NCBI GenBank assembly: GCA_013397455.1
Contig: VYZB01000219.1
Location: forward strand, 1,168,040 to 1,232,039
DNA: 64,000 nt
Origin: Crotophaga sulcirostris
Lineage: Eukaryota > Chordata > Aves > Cuculiformes > Crotophagidae
Direction: 5' to 3'
Shown here in pieces: positions 46,871 to 59,790 of the stretch. The notes under the pieces were generated by a model, which was not told the origin of the DNA, searched no databases, and saw only the letters and a list, made by a program, of their open reading frames with translations. Within the stretch, counting starts at the first letter, position 1. Every line of letters starts with the position of its first letter. The position numbers were made by a program, and so were the translations under genes.

Positions 46871-48067
46871 TTGTTGCTCTGCGGGCCTCAAGTAGGACTT
46901 CAGAGGCTGAGCTGTGTCCAGTTTGAGCACCACTTCCAAGAACATCTGCACCAGTTAAGCAGAGAAGAATAGAAACAAGCAGCTGTTATAAACCATGACA
47001 AACCAGGAAAAGGCTAAAGAAACTGTGGGGAGGAGAAGACAAAGGCAGCAATCTTCAAGCTCCTAAAAGCCTTCTGCAAAGAGAAAGCTGCTGCTTTTGA
47101 CCCTGGACAGGCAAGAAGGAATGGCCTTCACCTGCAGCAGGGAAACCACTTGGAAAAAAATACAATGGTAGGTTTAGCCAAGTACAATAGGCTGCCCAAG
47201 GAGATGGAGTGATCTTTGTCATGAAGAGATGAGCAAGCCCCTCTCAGCAGGTCTTCACTTACAGCTCTGGAGGAGCTGAGGTCAAAGCAGTCCTGCCCGC
47301 AGCAGAACTGTGTACAGGTCTCCAAGGATCATCTCCCAACCCACTTTCTGCAGCTGTGTAAAGCCTACAAAAGCCTTTGCTGCACAGACATCACAGCCAA
47401 TGCTGCCCCCCATCTTTGTCCAGCACTCCACCTGCCTCTCTGAAACTGCTTTCCTCCATCACCACAGCTCAAAGCTTTTGCTTTCACTCTGTGCTTGTAA
47501 AACCCCCAGACAAACAACCAGGGCTCCTCGGGGCACCTGCAATAATACAAAATGCCTCCAAAACCCAGCTTATGACAGCTACTATCGCTCCCTGGAGGGG
47601 TCACCTTCCAAGAAGCATCACTTTTACCTAAAAAACACCTCCTTTAAATGTCAGATCCTGCCTGAAACCCTTGAAAGGGTTCTTCTCACTGCAGGGCAAA
47701 GGCAATGCACATTCAGCCCCACTGCCCTCCAACCGTGGCACCAGCAGAGGTTAGGCCCCCCCTCGTACTCGTCTCAGTCCCCACCATGTTGTGACCAATG
47801 CACTTCAAAAATAATAATAGCTTGTGTCTGGCTGAAGATCTGCACCTGGAGAGTCTTGTTCTAGGGTCGTAGAAAAACACTGACTCCATTTGCCTAGCTC
47901 TGACTTACAGAAATCGGGTTTTGTTTGACCTTTCTCTGATAGGTTAAAGGGACTTTCAGCAGGCAGGGTTTTCTACACAAGACGTTGCTTGTACAGAACA
48001 ATCAAGGCACCCTTAAATCTTCTTTTTCAGACATTAAACAAACTGGGTTCCTTGAGTTCCGTAAATT
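46871..48067. other. Intronic single-copy DNA
   Basis: Nothing recognised. Confidence 0.4.
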
Positions 48068-48522
48068 CCTCCAGAGGAGGCCACAAAAATCATCTGAGGG
48101 CTGGAGCAACCCTCATGAGACAATAGGTTGAGAGAGTTGGGGTTGTTCAGCCTGGAGAAAAGAAGGCTCTGAGGAGACCTTAGAGCAGCCTCCCAGTACT
48201 GAAAGGGACTCCAGGAAAGCTTGGGAGGGGCTCTTGATGAGGGAGTGCAGGGACAGGATGAGGGGGAATGGTTTTCAGCTGCAAGAAGGGAGATTGAGAT
48301 GAGATCTTGGGGAGAAATATTTTGCTGTGAGGGTGGGGAGGCCTTGGCCCAGGTTGCCCAGAGAAGTGGTGGCTGCCCCATCCCTGGAGTTGTTCAAGGC
48401 CAGGTTGGATGAGGCTTTGATCCTCCTGATCCAGTGGGAGGTGTCCCTGCCCATGACAGGAGTTGGAACTGGATGGGCTTTGAGGTCCCTTCCAACCCAA
48501 ACCATTCCATGATTCTATGGAT
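48068..48522 (+). mobile_element. CR1 type I, sense, about 455 bp
   Basis: 'cagaggaggccacaaaaatc' to 'ccaacccaaaccattccatg' with attctatgg after it. The ORF2 C-terminus is well preserved. Confidence 0.92.
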
Positions 48523-48639
48523 TCTCAACCTGCAAGCCAGCAAATCAGTCTTGTAGCCTGTGCTTGTCCCAGTTTTCCCATTCCCCATCAGAGGCAATCT
48601 CAGCAGGACTGCTGGTGTCATTTTACCAGGCCGTTCTGC

Positions 48640-49105
48640 AGAGCCTTTCTTCTCCTCCTACTTTCATAATTTTTTCATTTGAGGGGTGTATTAGCCCTTT
48701 GGTGGGAGCGTGTCGAGCATTCATGCTGAGCTACTCATGCAGCGTGACCCTTAAATCCTTTTAAAAGTCACCGCTTTCCAAGATATAACCCAGCATTCCC
48801 TATTTCACAATGTACAGCTTTGCATTCGTCTGTGTTAAAATGCACTTTGTTTAAATGGGCCCAGTTTACCAAGCAATCTGGATTGCTCTGCATGACTGCT
48901 CTATCCTCATCATGATCTCCCATTCCACCAACCTCTATGTCAGCTGCAAATTTTATCAGCGGTGATTTTATATTTACTTCCAGATCGTTGATTACAATGG
49001 TGAATGGCAGCAGGCGCCATGCTGCTACTCAGGAGCTCCTCCAGGAGAACCTCATTCCACAAGGACTCCCAACCAAAGACTGCTTTTTCTCACTACACTG
49101 TTGAT
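48640..49105 (-). mobile_element. Ancient CR1/L3-like LINE 3' region, antisense
   Basis: The plus strand holds phrases typical of the old amniote CR1 3' region in reverse: 'tgtcagctgcaaattttatc', 'cttccagatcgttgattaca', 'atggtgaatggcagcagg' and 'ctccaggagaacctcattcc'. It is much more diverged than neighbouring type I copies. It may belong to the same lineage as the RT fossil at 45530. Confidence 0.6.
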
Positions 49106-49171
49106 AAACCTGATCTTCATCTATCTAACAATACTCTACTTATAATGAGTAGTGTTAATTCAAAATAATAA

Positions 49172-49420
49172 GCTAAAAGAGGGAGATTGAGATGAGATCT
49201 TAGGAATAAATGTTTTGGTGTGAGGGTGGGGAGGCCCTGGCCCAGGTTGCCCAGAGAAGTGGTGGCTGCCCCACCCCTGGAGGTGTTCAAGGCCAGGTTG
49301 GATGGGGCTTTGAGCCCCCTGATCCAGTGGGAGGTATCCCTGCCCATGGCAGGGGGTTGGAACAGGATGGGCTTTGAGGTCCCTTCCAACCCAAACCATT
49401 CTATAATTCTATAATAATAA
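49172..49420 (+). mobile_element. CR1 type I, sense, about 250 bp
   Basis: 'gctaaaagagggagattgag' to 'ccaacccaaaccattctata', then attctataataataaaataa. 3' end intact. Confidence 0.92.
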
Positions 49421-49911
49421 AATAATGCATTATCAACTCGGCATCTTTATCAAACTCCAAGTTAATCAGACACAACGTTGTAACCTCACAGCAATACAAA
49501 ACCAGCTCTGCAGCTTCAGACCCACAGGTATGCCTGGAGCAGATCCTGTCCCCCACAGTGGCCACGAACAGATGCCTGAGGAAAGGTTTAAGAGCTGGAC
49601 CTGTCATGTAATGACACTGCCCAGTATCCCTTCTTGTCAAACTGTGTTGACTGACGTCAATGCTATTTCCATCACTGAGTTTCCTGCCTTAGCTATTAAT
49701 CCAGTTGTTCCCTGGGGCTGGTGAGGACAGTGAGCAGTGCACACAGCATCCCCATCGTTGTTCCGGCTGGCTAATGGTGTCACTGCCCTCCTGCTCCTCC
49801 TCACCCATCCTGGGGTCCCCAGCTCCGTTACCTCCCCCAGTCAGAGAGTTCCTACCCCAGATCTTTGAAGACTTTTTGGTGCAAATTATTTTATTGGCGT
49901 TTCTGATTTAT

Positions 49912-50318
49912 GAGAATCTTGACATGAGCCGGCAATGTGCACTCATAGCCCAGAAAGCCAAACGTGTCCTGGGCTGCATCAGAAGAAGTATGGCCAGCAG
50001 GGCAAGGGAGCGGATTCTACCCCTCTTCTCCGCTCTGGTGAAACCTCACCTGGAGCCCTGCATCCAGTTATGGAATCCTCAACATAAGAAGAACACGGAA
50101 CTTTTGGAACAGGTCCAGGAGGCCACAGAGGTGATCCGAGGGCTGGAGCACCTCCTGTACGAGGACAGGCTGAGAGAGTTGGGGTTGTTCAGCCTGGAGA
50201 AGAGAAGGCTGTGGGGAGACCTTAGAGCAGCCTCCCAGTACTGAAAGGGACTCCAGGAAAACTGGGGAGGGGGCTCTTGCTCAGGCAGTGCAGGGACAGG
50301 ACGAGGTGAACAATATTT
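49912..50318 (+). mobile_element. CR1 type I, sense, internal segment
   Basis: It keeps an open ORF2 frame (MSRQCALIAQKAKRVLGCIR to GDLRAASQY) but ends at 'acaggacgagg' without the 3' end. Nearly identical, inverted, to the 44830-45055 part of the CR1 at 44524. Confidence 0.92.
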
Positions 50319-52787
50319 CAAAGAGATAATTTTTTGATGCATTTGATGGTTACCAATACATTAGAAGGTACTGTGTCCTATGTTGTTACGTCTCAGCCCA
50401 AATTCCTACAACTATTTATTGAACACTTTTGCATTTTTCTACATAATTAACAATTTTGTAGTCTCCATTTGGAAATGACAATTACTGATCCCACCTCTTC
50501 CTAACACAATTTTAAAGCACTGCTTATCATGTTTAGCTGCTCAAAATTGATTTTCCCCCCAATGTTTTTGGTTTTCCATGTCAATTTTCTACACTCTGTA
50601 ACTACTTATTTATACTAATTGCTACATGCTCCCTCCCTCTTCCTTCTTTCTCCCTCCCAGTATTTATTGTTTTTCTCACTGCTGTCTCCACTTTGCCACT
50701 GCACTTGAACGCGATTTGGGGCAAAGCTGTCTATTTTCTTTGCTGGCTCTGAAGAAACTCCTTTCAAGGGCTCCCCAGTGCTTGCTCTTACATTCCCGAT
50801 GGGGAGACGAGACTGTGTGAGCCTCTACATCTGAGGAGCAAACCAAGCCCCCGTCCCTCGCTTTCCGCAGGGAGCACCAGCACCGGCGGCTGCCTCCAGC
50901 GACAGTGGCTGCTCTGATGAAGACATTCATCCCCTGGTAAATCCTGCGGGTTTCTGTTGTGCCGCAGCTCAGAGGGGTTGGTGGTTTTTTTTTGTTTTTT
51001 TGGTTTTTTTGCCTGAGCAAGGAATCAGCAGCTCATACATTTAATGACTCCCATCCTCTGTGAAGTACTCTCAGCCTCTCTGAGTCTGCACCTGCTTTTG
51101 GCCTCCCTGGCATCCTGCAGCAATGAGCTCTCTGCCCATGTGCTCTGCGGAGAAGCACTGCCCTTTGGTTTTACATCTGTTGCCTGGTAATTTTTCCTTG
51201 AACATCTCCTACCTGCAGGGTTATGAGAAAACATGAGTAATTGCTCCTTGCTCAATCCCTTTCCAATTTCACAGATCCGTGCTGCATTCTGCTCCACCGT
51301 GTCCTCTGCGAGCTGCAGCGCATGGAGACGTGCAGCCAGTCTTCCTGCAGACACCAGGCAGCTTGGGCCAGCTTTGCTGCCCTTCTCCACATCCATTCCA
51401 GTTCTGCCACAGCCTTTCCACAACAGGGAAGCCATAGTCACAGCCAGAGTTCCAGTTTGGGGGCTCATCTGACAGTAGCAGGAATTTGTTTTGATGAGAA
51501 ATCTTCTCCCCAGTAGCCTTCCCCAACCTGCCTGGTCCTGCCTGCACACCCCAAAACCCCCCAACGCCAGTCCCTGCCAAGGAGCATCTCTGTCCTGATG
51601 CTTTCTACCATGAGGGTCCACACACATGAGTGCTGGAGAGCGACTAAGAGGACCCCCTCCCTCCTCAGCCCCATTCTGCTCTCTCCTGTTTCTTCCCTTC
51701 ATTGCAAGCATCTCCAGCTCTCATCGAGACCCACACCAAGCTGATTCTGGGGAATCTGGGGAAAACAAACTCAGCTGAAATGAAAGCCATGCTACAAGGG
51801 AAAAGGGCTGCTACGTGAGAACAAGGACGCAGGATGTCGCATCTGCTCCCCAAATGCACGGCATCACCCCCTGCGCAGAAGGCACCAATCTGATACTCCT
51901 TGCTAAAACCAGGGAAAACAAGCTCAACCAAAGTGAAAGCAGGGCTACAAAGGAACAGGGATGCAGGTTGCTGCACCAGTTCCCCAAACGCACAGCATCT
52001 CCCCCTGAGCAGGTGACATGGAACAAGCAGCAAGAGTTGAGGTCCCCTCTGATGGACCAGAAATTGCACTGTTAAATCCGCCTTAAAATCCACCCTGGGT
52101 ACCCTTTTCCTGCCAGCAGAAATGGTGCAGCACAACAGCCCCCACAGCAACGAGCCACCCCGCTCGAGCGCCGATTAAGGCTGGAGTGGTGGAAATATCA
52201 AAATCATTAACTCCCTCGCTGCTGATCTGACAACAGGATCCACAGCTAATGGACTCATCTGGCAGCCTCCAATTGCTCCCGCACCTCCCCACATGCCAGA
52301 AGCCTCAACGGCCTTTCAGCCAGCTGCCAAAGGAGCTTGCTTCCCCAACAGCCACCACAATGCAGCAACTCACAGGGCTGCGAGTGAAAGGCAATGTCAG
52401 ACCCAATGCCCAGAATATAAAAATAAGTGACAAGGGACCCATTGTAGCACACGAGTTAGTAAACTTCAGATTAATTCACCAACCCCTCTCTTTTACAGAC
52501 CAACCTGGAGCTCTGCAACATCCCCGGTTACTGGAAAAAGAACAAAATTAGCCCAGGGACCATACCGCAAACTACGCAAGATCTAGCTTTTCATGTAGGG
52601 TGGCTTTGCTGCATGTGGGAATTATTTAATTTGCCAGTGTCGTGGCTGGAGAGGAGCACAGCTCCAGTGCAAAGCAACACAGGGTGAGCGGAATATTATG
52701 CCTGTGGAAACCAGGGCAAGTCTCGAGGAAAGCTGGACCTGAATTGCCAAGAACCATCCAGGGCGACGCTCTTACACAAGGAAAGAG
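50319..52787. other. Intronic DNA, mostly single copy
   Basis: 50319-50640 is AT-rich. 50984-51010 is a T-rich tract. 51736-52018 is a two-unit tandem repeat. No exon recognised. Confidence 0.45.
51736..52018 (+). repeat. Two-copy tandem repeat, about 135-149 bp per unit
   Basis: Unit 1 is 51736-51884 and unit 2 is 51885-52018. Shared landmarks in order are ccaa(g/t)ctgat, gggaaaacaa(a/g)ctca, gctacaa, gatgcaggttg-like, tccccaaa(t/c)gcac and ccccctg. Units are clearly diverged, so the duplication is old. Confidence 0.75.
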
Positions 52788-53070
52788 GACAGGGAGTGCA
52801 GGGATAGGATGAGGGGGAACGGTTTTAAGCTGAAAGAGGGGAGATTGAGATAAGAAATCAGGAAGAAATGTTTTGCTGTGAGGGTGGGGAGGTTCTAGCC
52901 CAGGTTGCCCGGAGAAGTGGTGGCTACCCCATCCCTGGAGGTGTTCAAGGCCAGGTTGCATGGGGTTTGGAGCTTCCTGATCCAGTGAGGATTTCCCTGC
53001 CCATGGCAGGGGGTTGGAACTGGATGGGCTTTGAGGTCCCTTCCAACCCAAACCATTCTATGATTCGACG
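52788..53070 (+). mobile_element. CR1 type I, sense, about 280 bp
   Basis: 'acagggagtgcagggatag' to 'ccaacccaaaccattctatg'. 3' end intact. Confidence 0.92.
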
Positions 53071-54679
53071 ACCTGATGTTGACAAGGTCTTGTTGGATGA
53101 CTCTGCTCTCCCCACAAATCTGTGTCCATCCCCATTCCAGCGCCTGACCTGAGGGCTGTTCCCCCAAACCCTTCAGCTCGTTCACTGTTGACAGATGATG
53201 CTACAGAAGGAATCCCCAACTGCAGAAAAGACACACAGGAATCTGTGTGAATCACACCCCCCAAAAAGCAGGTATTATCTGCAAAGCAACTCTTCCAAGC
53301 AGCTTCTTCGCATGACTGACAATTAGCAAGTGCTGACCTTGTAGTCAGAAGAGAGGTGCTGTAAGTCCTGCTGAAATAATGATCGCAGCACAGCCATTCT
53401 AAAATGGACATCAGCTCCCGAGGCACTATTTAATGAATAAATCTGGGTAAAATGTGGGCTGACTCCACACAGGTGCCCTGAAGCCTCCTGAAAATTTGCA
53501 TGATGCTCAAAGAAGACGCCAAAGCTCAGTGCCAACCTGCCTGGTCAGATCGAATTTATCTAATTCCTAGCAAGATCTAACGCAATTAGAAACCCATTTT
53601 GACAGCCTGAGGACAGAGATTGCCTCACCTCTCAGCCTATCAGAGCTCTGAACCCATCAAGGATGGGTAATTTGGCTTTCCTTTGGTTGAAATAAAGACC
53701 GGAAAGGAAAACATGGAAATCAATCATCTGAAGGGTGAATCATAAAATCTAAAGGGGTCATAATCTTTATGGAATAATGTCTAAATTGGACTGACCACCA
53801 TGCTCTGACATGTCTATCGCCTTCAAGCCAATAATAGAGCCATTCTGTGGATCATTGGGGTAGAGCGGAAATTGCTCAGGACACAGGAGGAGGTCTCATA
53901 GTCATATTAAAACCATCTGAAGATCTCATGGAGAATAAGGTTCCAGGACTGGGAGGAATGGTTGAATAAAACCCTCAAGGAATCCAACAGCTCTAGAGTG
54001 GGAAAATAAAGCAGGGAAAATAATGAGCTAAGTTGGCTCCCAGTTGCACTCAGTGGAGCTGACAGCTCGTATCAAAAGGTCTGGGGAGAGTAGAGGATCT
54101 CAAGCCATGGGTTCAGGTCTCTAAAAAAAAAAGAGGGACAACCAAGAACGCTTCAATGGAAGAATTTGCATGGAAAAAAAAATTTTTGCAATCAGATCAT
54201 TTTTCAAGCGAGTTTCTTGTTTCAGAGCTGGGACAGGGGGGATATCTTTGCTGACATGTGAAAATGAAAATATGATGCTCTTGCAAAGGTTACTTTCACT
54301 TCCGAATTCAAGCCAAGGATTATGAAGCTGTATTCAAAAAGGTCAGGCAGAATCATGCCTTTAGATATCATTTGGAAAAATACTCTAGAAAATATATTTA
54401 TATTTTATATATATGAAAAATCTATTTATACACCTATTTCTGTTAATTGATGTGTGCAAAAATAGAAAAAAGAATGGTCAAACCTTGCTGATTTGTTTTC
54501 AAACTGAACATTTTTCTCTGATGGCAACCCTGTTTGCTAACCACCTCTGTTTCCACAGGCAAAGGGCAGAAGTTTTTCCTCCTGGGTCAAGAAACTCTGT
54601 CTGTTCCATGAGTCTGTGTAACAACACGCTCTAGACATCGGTAGAGACTGCACTTCAGGGGTCTGCACCTAATGATGAA
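53071..54679. other. Intronic, AT-rich single-copy DNA
   Basis: 53560-54470 is AT-rich, with a TA-rich stretch at 54385-54430. No exon or repeat recognised. Confidence 0.45.
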
Positions 54680-55340
54680 CCATAGAACCATAGAATTGTT
54701 TGCTTGGAAAAGACCTTTGAGATCATTGAGTCCAACCATACCTGTCCACTGCTAAATCACCCCTGAGCACCTCATCTGCCTGCCATTTAAACCCCTCCAT
54801 GGATGAAGACTCCACCACTGCCCTGGGCAGCCTCTGCCACTGCCTGAGAAACCTTTCAGTGAAGAAATTTTTTCCTAATATGCAATCTAAACCTCCCCTG
54901 GTGCAACTTGAGGCCATTTCCTCTTGTCTCATCACTTGCCATTTGCAAGAAGAGCCCAGCACCCACCTCACCACAATCTCCTTTCCAGGAGCTGCAGAGA
55001 GCGATGAGGTCTGCCCTCAGCCTCCTCTTCTCCAGGCTAAACAGCCCCAGGGCCCTCAGCTGCTCCCAGAATCCCTGTTCTCCAGCCCCTTCCCCAGCTC
55101 CGTTCCCTTCTCTGGACACGCTCCAGCCCCTCAATGTCCTTCTTGTACTGAGGGGCCCAAAACTGAACCCGGGATTCGAGGTGCGGCCTCACCAGCCACA
55201 CCATGGCTGATCTAAGCCAGGATGCTGTTGGCATTCTTGGCCACCTGGGCCACTGCTGGCTCATGTTCAGCTACTGTTGACCAGCACCACAAGGTCCTTC
55301 TCCTCCAGGCAGCTTTCCAGCCACTCTTTCTGAGGCCTGG
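54680..55340 (-). mobile_element. CR1 type II, antisense, about 660 bp
   Basis: 'ccatagaaccatagaattgt', 'ggaaaagacctttgagatc' and on to 'gtccttctcctccaggcagc'. It reads normally through 'gaggggcccaaaactgaacc', the position where the type II segments at 912 and 10694 are fused to type I, so it serves as the unfused reference. Confidence 0.92.
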
Positions 55341-57792
55341 AACATTGCATGGGGTGATGATGATGATGCTACTGGGTGAGACAAGCCTTCATTTGGAGAG
55401 GTCAAACAGGTAAGACAAGTAATATTGTAAGGTTTGTTATTGCAAGGCACTTGTCTTGCCTGTACTGCTCCAGCATTACTGCTCTTACTGGCACAGGACC
55501 TGTCATATGGATGAGCTGAGCACAGCTCTCTTTTACCATGTCCTCACATCCCAGGTGAGCTGTCAAGTCCTTGGGCCAAACCTTGAAGATTCTGAACACT
55601 AGAGAAGGTTTCTGAGCTCTCTTCTCTGGGCAAGAGATATTCTGATAGTCCCTAATAAACTGTGATCTACTTGAAATGCTCAGAAAAAACAGCCCAAGCT
55701 CCTCCAGGCACTCCCAGGGCCTTGTATCACAACACCTCAAAAGGTCTTGCCCAGGCTGAATAATAACGAAGGGCTCTTCAAACATCTGAAATACTGATTT
55801 GGTTTTCTGCTGGGCTCGAGTGCTTTTGATGAAGAAGCAGAAAGATTAACAGATTAGTGTAAGAGGAACATCAGACATCACATTAGCAAGACATTGGTCT
55901 GGGTCTGACAAGAAGTGTCCCCTCCCAGCAGGATAACTGCCAGAGTCTCCCCGGCAGCAGTCTTGCAGCTGCTCGAGAGCATCAGGGAGTTTGGAGGACG
56001 TGAAAACCAAGCCACGTGGGACCTAAACAGCTCCAGGCTTTCAAGTTGCTCGGGTCTTCTGAAACGTCTCGTAGGAGCTGAATCAGGGCACTCTGCTCTG
56101 ACAACTTCGCTAGGGAGCAGGATCAGCTCCAAGGGAGAGGTGGTGGTTTGCTGCCCTCCCAAAATGGTGACTCTAAGAATGGCTTTGATGAAACCTCCCA
56201 AGATGGGCAGCTACCCAGCCATGCCATGCTTAGGTAAAAGATCAGGAGGTGGGTATTTTGCAAGCAAAGATGTGCTCAGGAGGATGTTTACCAGAGCAGG
56301 GGCATCTTTAGTGACCTTTGGGCAGGAGCCACAAGGCATGGTTGGGAATGCAAAAATAGATGTAAATGATGAGATAATGTAGGAGCTTGGTCCTGCCCTC
56401 CTAGCAGGTCACTGCCACCAGTGTACTCTCCCACCCACTATTTCCTGAGAGCACCTGAGTCACAGAGACAGTAAACAGTTTACACCACGGGAAGACATTG
56501 ACGCAAAACAACTCAGAGATGTTTTTAAGGGATCTTGGGGAGTTGTTTTCTATCTGTTCCTTTGTCTGACCTCTTCCTCTTGTGCTCTCAACCACAGGGT
56601 TGATTCAGGAACCTCACTAGGAAAAGAAACCTGTACTACTGGTGGGACACAGAAAGCGGGTTCTCAAGGATGCAGAGTGAGACCTCCACAAAGGCCCAGA
56701 CAGACAGAGACAAGACAAGGTCAACAGGGGACTTACCAGAGGATGAGGCTGAGTGGGTCTGAGCCACAGGCGCCCCTGGATGCCAGAGGTGAAATCAAGA
56801 CCAAGATTCATCCAGGTTGCTCTGATGGCCACTGGACCTAGCACCAGAGGTGACAAAAAGAGGGGGGCAAAGGTGGACTGTTCCCCTGCAGCCAGGTTCC
56901 TCCTCACCCATGTTCAATCCTTCCCTGCTTCAGCCAAGCAGACTGTGTGCTTCCTGAGGCACTGAAGGACCAGGGGACTGGGGGAAGAGCCCCTTTTGGA
57001 GTAATCTCTATCGACCATCTTGGTTTCTCTCAAGAGCAGAGCTTGGATTGTGTAACTGCAGCTTGGGTGGACCGGCTCGCAGGGCAGTATGTAAGAGCAC
57101 TGCTCTCCCATGGAGATGGGCTGTGCCTGGGCTTTCCCGGGCAGGTGCACTCACAGGACAGGTATGCATAGGGGTGGAGGGTGGAGGGGGAGGAAGGTGC
57201 TTTGGGCTTGGCCCAGGGCTCAGCTCCTGGGGAAGCATTCAAAAGAACATGCTGGCAAGAAGGATTCAGCAGGGGCTGGATGTCCAAGACCCCACAAGCC
57301 ATGAAAGGGAGTTCCTGCCCTTTGCCACCCACGTGCCAGAGCCCCACAGGTCAGCCCAGGCACAGCTGCTGCACACAATTCACACCAGGGGTACTGGGTG
57401 GACACCACATCCAAGGACACAATGACACAGCATCCACCTCTTCGCTGCTGCCTCACGCCCTCCTGGGGCTCCCTCCCCACTCTGAGCCAACACAGTTCCC
57501 AGGGGCAGAGCCCCTGTGCTCCACACATCCTTCAGCCCCTGCTCTCCCCTGCACACCCCACCCGATCCTGCCTTATATCCCACACCCTCTCATTATCCCA
57601 GCCTCCTCCCCATTCTGTCCCAGAACATTCTAGCTCTGTCCTCACCTGGGAGCACCCCACCCTCAACCACCTTCATCTGCATCCCACCCTCTGCCCTTCA
57701 CGCCATCCACAGCCTCTCTGGATGGAGGGACCACAGAGTGACCTGGGGAAAACACACCCCATCGCAGCCCCAGGGTTTGGGTGACTGATTAA
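55341..57792. other. Intronic single-copy DNA
   Basis: 2.4 kb with no CR1 or exon recognised. 57420-57700 is C-rich. Confidence 0.45.
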
Positions 57793-58415
57793 TCATAGAA
57801 TCATGGAATGGTCTGGATTGTAAGGGACCTCAAAGTCCATCCAGTCCCAACCCCCTGCCATGGGCAGGGACACCTCCCACTGGATCAGGGGGCTCAAAGC
57901 CCCATCCAACTTGGCCTTGAACACCTCCAAGGGTGGGGCAGCCACCACTGCTCTGGGCAACCTGGGACAGGGCGTCCTCACCCTCATCGTGAAGAATTTC
58001 TTCCTAATGTGTAATCTAAATCTCCCCCCTTCTAATTTAAAGCCATTCCCCCTCATCCTGTCATTCCAAGCCCTCGTAAAAAGCCCCTCCCCAGCTTTCC
58101 TGGAGCCTCTTTCAGTACTGGGAGGCTGCTCTAAGGTCTCCCCTCAGCCTTCTCTTCTCCAGACGGAACAACCCCAGCTCTCTCAGCCTGTCCTCATAGC
58201 AGAGGTGCTCCAGCCCTTGGATCATCTTCATGGCTTCCTCTGGACTCACCCCAACAGTTCCATCTCCTTATGTTGGGGACTCCAGAACTGGACCCAGGAC
58301 TCTGGGTGGGGTCTCATGAGAGCAGAGTAGAGGGGGAGAATCCTCTCCCTCACCCTGCTGACCACATTTCTTTCGATGCAGCCCAGGATATGGTTGGTTT
58401 GTGGGCTGTTGGGCC
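57793..58415 (-). mobile_element. CR1 type I, antisense, about 620 bp
   Basis: 'atcatagaatcatggaatgg', then 'ggattgtaagggacctcaaa', to 'cagcccaggatatggttggt'. The minus strand reads [20 protein letters not shown]. It belongs to the EEFLPNV variant group with 2821, 22099 and 62245. Confidence 0.92.
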
Positions 58416-59394
58416 CTGCTCCAGGCAGCTCTGTGCGCACAGGGAACAGCACTGCAGCTGAGAGCCCGGCCGAGCGGGCAGAGCAGTGCTGGGAATATCA
58501 ATCAGCGTGGTTTGGCCCACACAGCCAGTGCTTTCATGGCACAGAGCATCTACAGCTCAGCTGCTGGAGCCAGCCAGGGCCTCAGCCCTGCACTGCTCAG
58601 GGCTCAGCACCCCTCTGTACCAGGGCCAGGAGACAGAGCGACAGGGAGGGGATAGCGATAGGGAATGGGGAGGTCACTGCCCGAGCCAAACACAGGGAGA
58701 GATCAGGAGAGAGGGATGGAAAGGAGCAGGTACAATTGTGAAAGGATAGAGGGGAGGGTGGGGGAGAAAAAAAGGAGAAGCCCTCCAGACTCAAGCTAAG
58801 GAAGCCAGTGTTCACCATGGACAAACACTGGTTCCACTGGTATCAGGGAGGGGAGAGCCTGGGGGTTTGAGAAGCGAGAGGAAGGGAGGAATGAACAGCA
58901 CTTGACTCAGCAAGGTGGGAAGAGGGAAACCAGTCAGAGCTACAGGATACGCAGGCAGTCCGGCCTAAAGTGAGGAGCCCCAGGTGGGCAGCACAGGCTG
59001 GGCAAACCCTCAAGGAAGCAAAGGATGAGGTCTCAGGTGACAGTGGGGCCAGGTACCATCAAGCAGGAGAGATCCAGTGCTCTCTTCAATGGGATAGAGA
59101 CAGTAAGCACTACTGCCTCCTCTCAAACAGGCTGCTTATGTTAGAGTCATCACCTGCCCAAGGCTGCCCACTATGTTCCTGTCACCTCCCGCCACGCTGG
59201 GTACACCCTGATGTACATCCCATTACCATCACTCCACACAGTACAACTTGCACAAGGCCCTATGCCACCCTTCCCTGCGGTACTGGTTGTGTACCATCCC
59301 CCGTGCCCCCTCTGACTGAGCTATGGGCTGAAATACCCCACCTCCACCTCCTCCTGGGACAGAGGGTATTCCCCTTCCTGTGACACCTCCTCCC

Positions 59395-59790
59395 TGAGGA
59401 GACACAGGCTGCACTCCTTTGTGTCACCAACCCCTGCCACACAGCCCGGCCACCTGCCCCTGCCACGGCGACCACGCATCCCCCTGTGCCACTCCTCCAT
59501 GGGGTACAGGCTGTGAGCATCCTGCTGTTCCCTGCCTCCATAACCCCCTGTCATGGTGACCGTGCACCTCTCCATGCCATTTTTCCATGGGTGCAGACTG
59601 TGAGCACCCCACTGTCCCCCGCCTCCACGCCACCCTGTGACACAGCGACCGCACACTGCTCTGTGCCACCCCTCCGTGGGGCGCAGGCTGTAAACACCCT
59701 GCTGTCCCCTCCCACACACCAAGCACAGGCTGAGTACACCCTGCCATCACCTCCCTCTGCAGCACAGCCTGCGCACACCCACGCTGTCTC
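59395..59790 (+). repeat. Minisatellite with a unit of about 88 bp, about 4 copies
   Basis: Units starting near 59397, 59484, 59571 and 59661 share 'tgtgccac', 'tccatgggg.gcaggctgtgagca', 'ctgctgtcccc' and 'tg(a/t)caccgacc'-type landmarks. The C-rich strand gives long frames on the minus strand, rich in Gly and Trp, which I treat as artefacts. Confidence 0.75.

Noticed and set aside
49705..50244. 180-codon frame with a clear protein pattern
   Set aside because: The second half is the CR1 ORF2 C-terminus and the first third is unrelated flank, so it is a transposon fragment, not a host gene.
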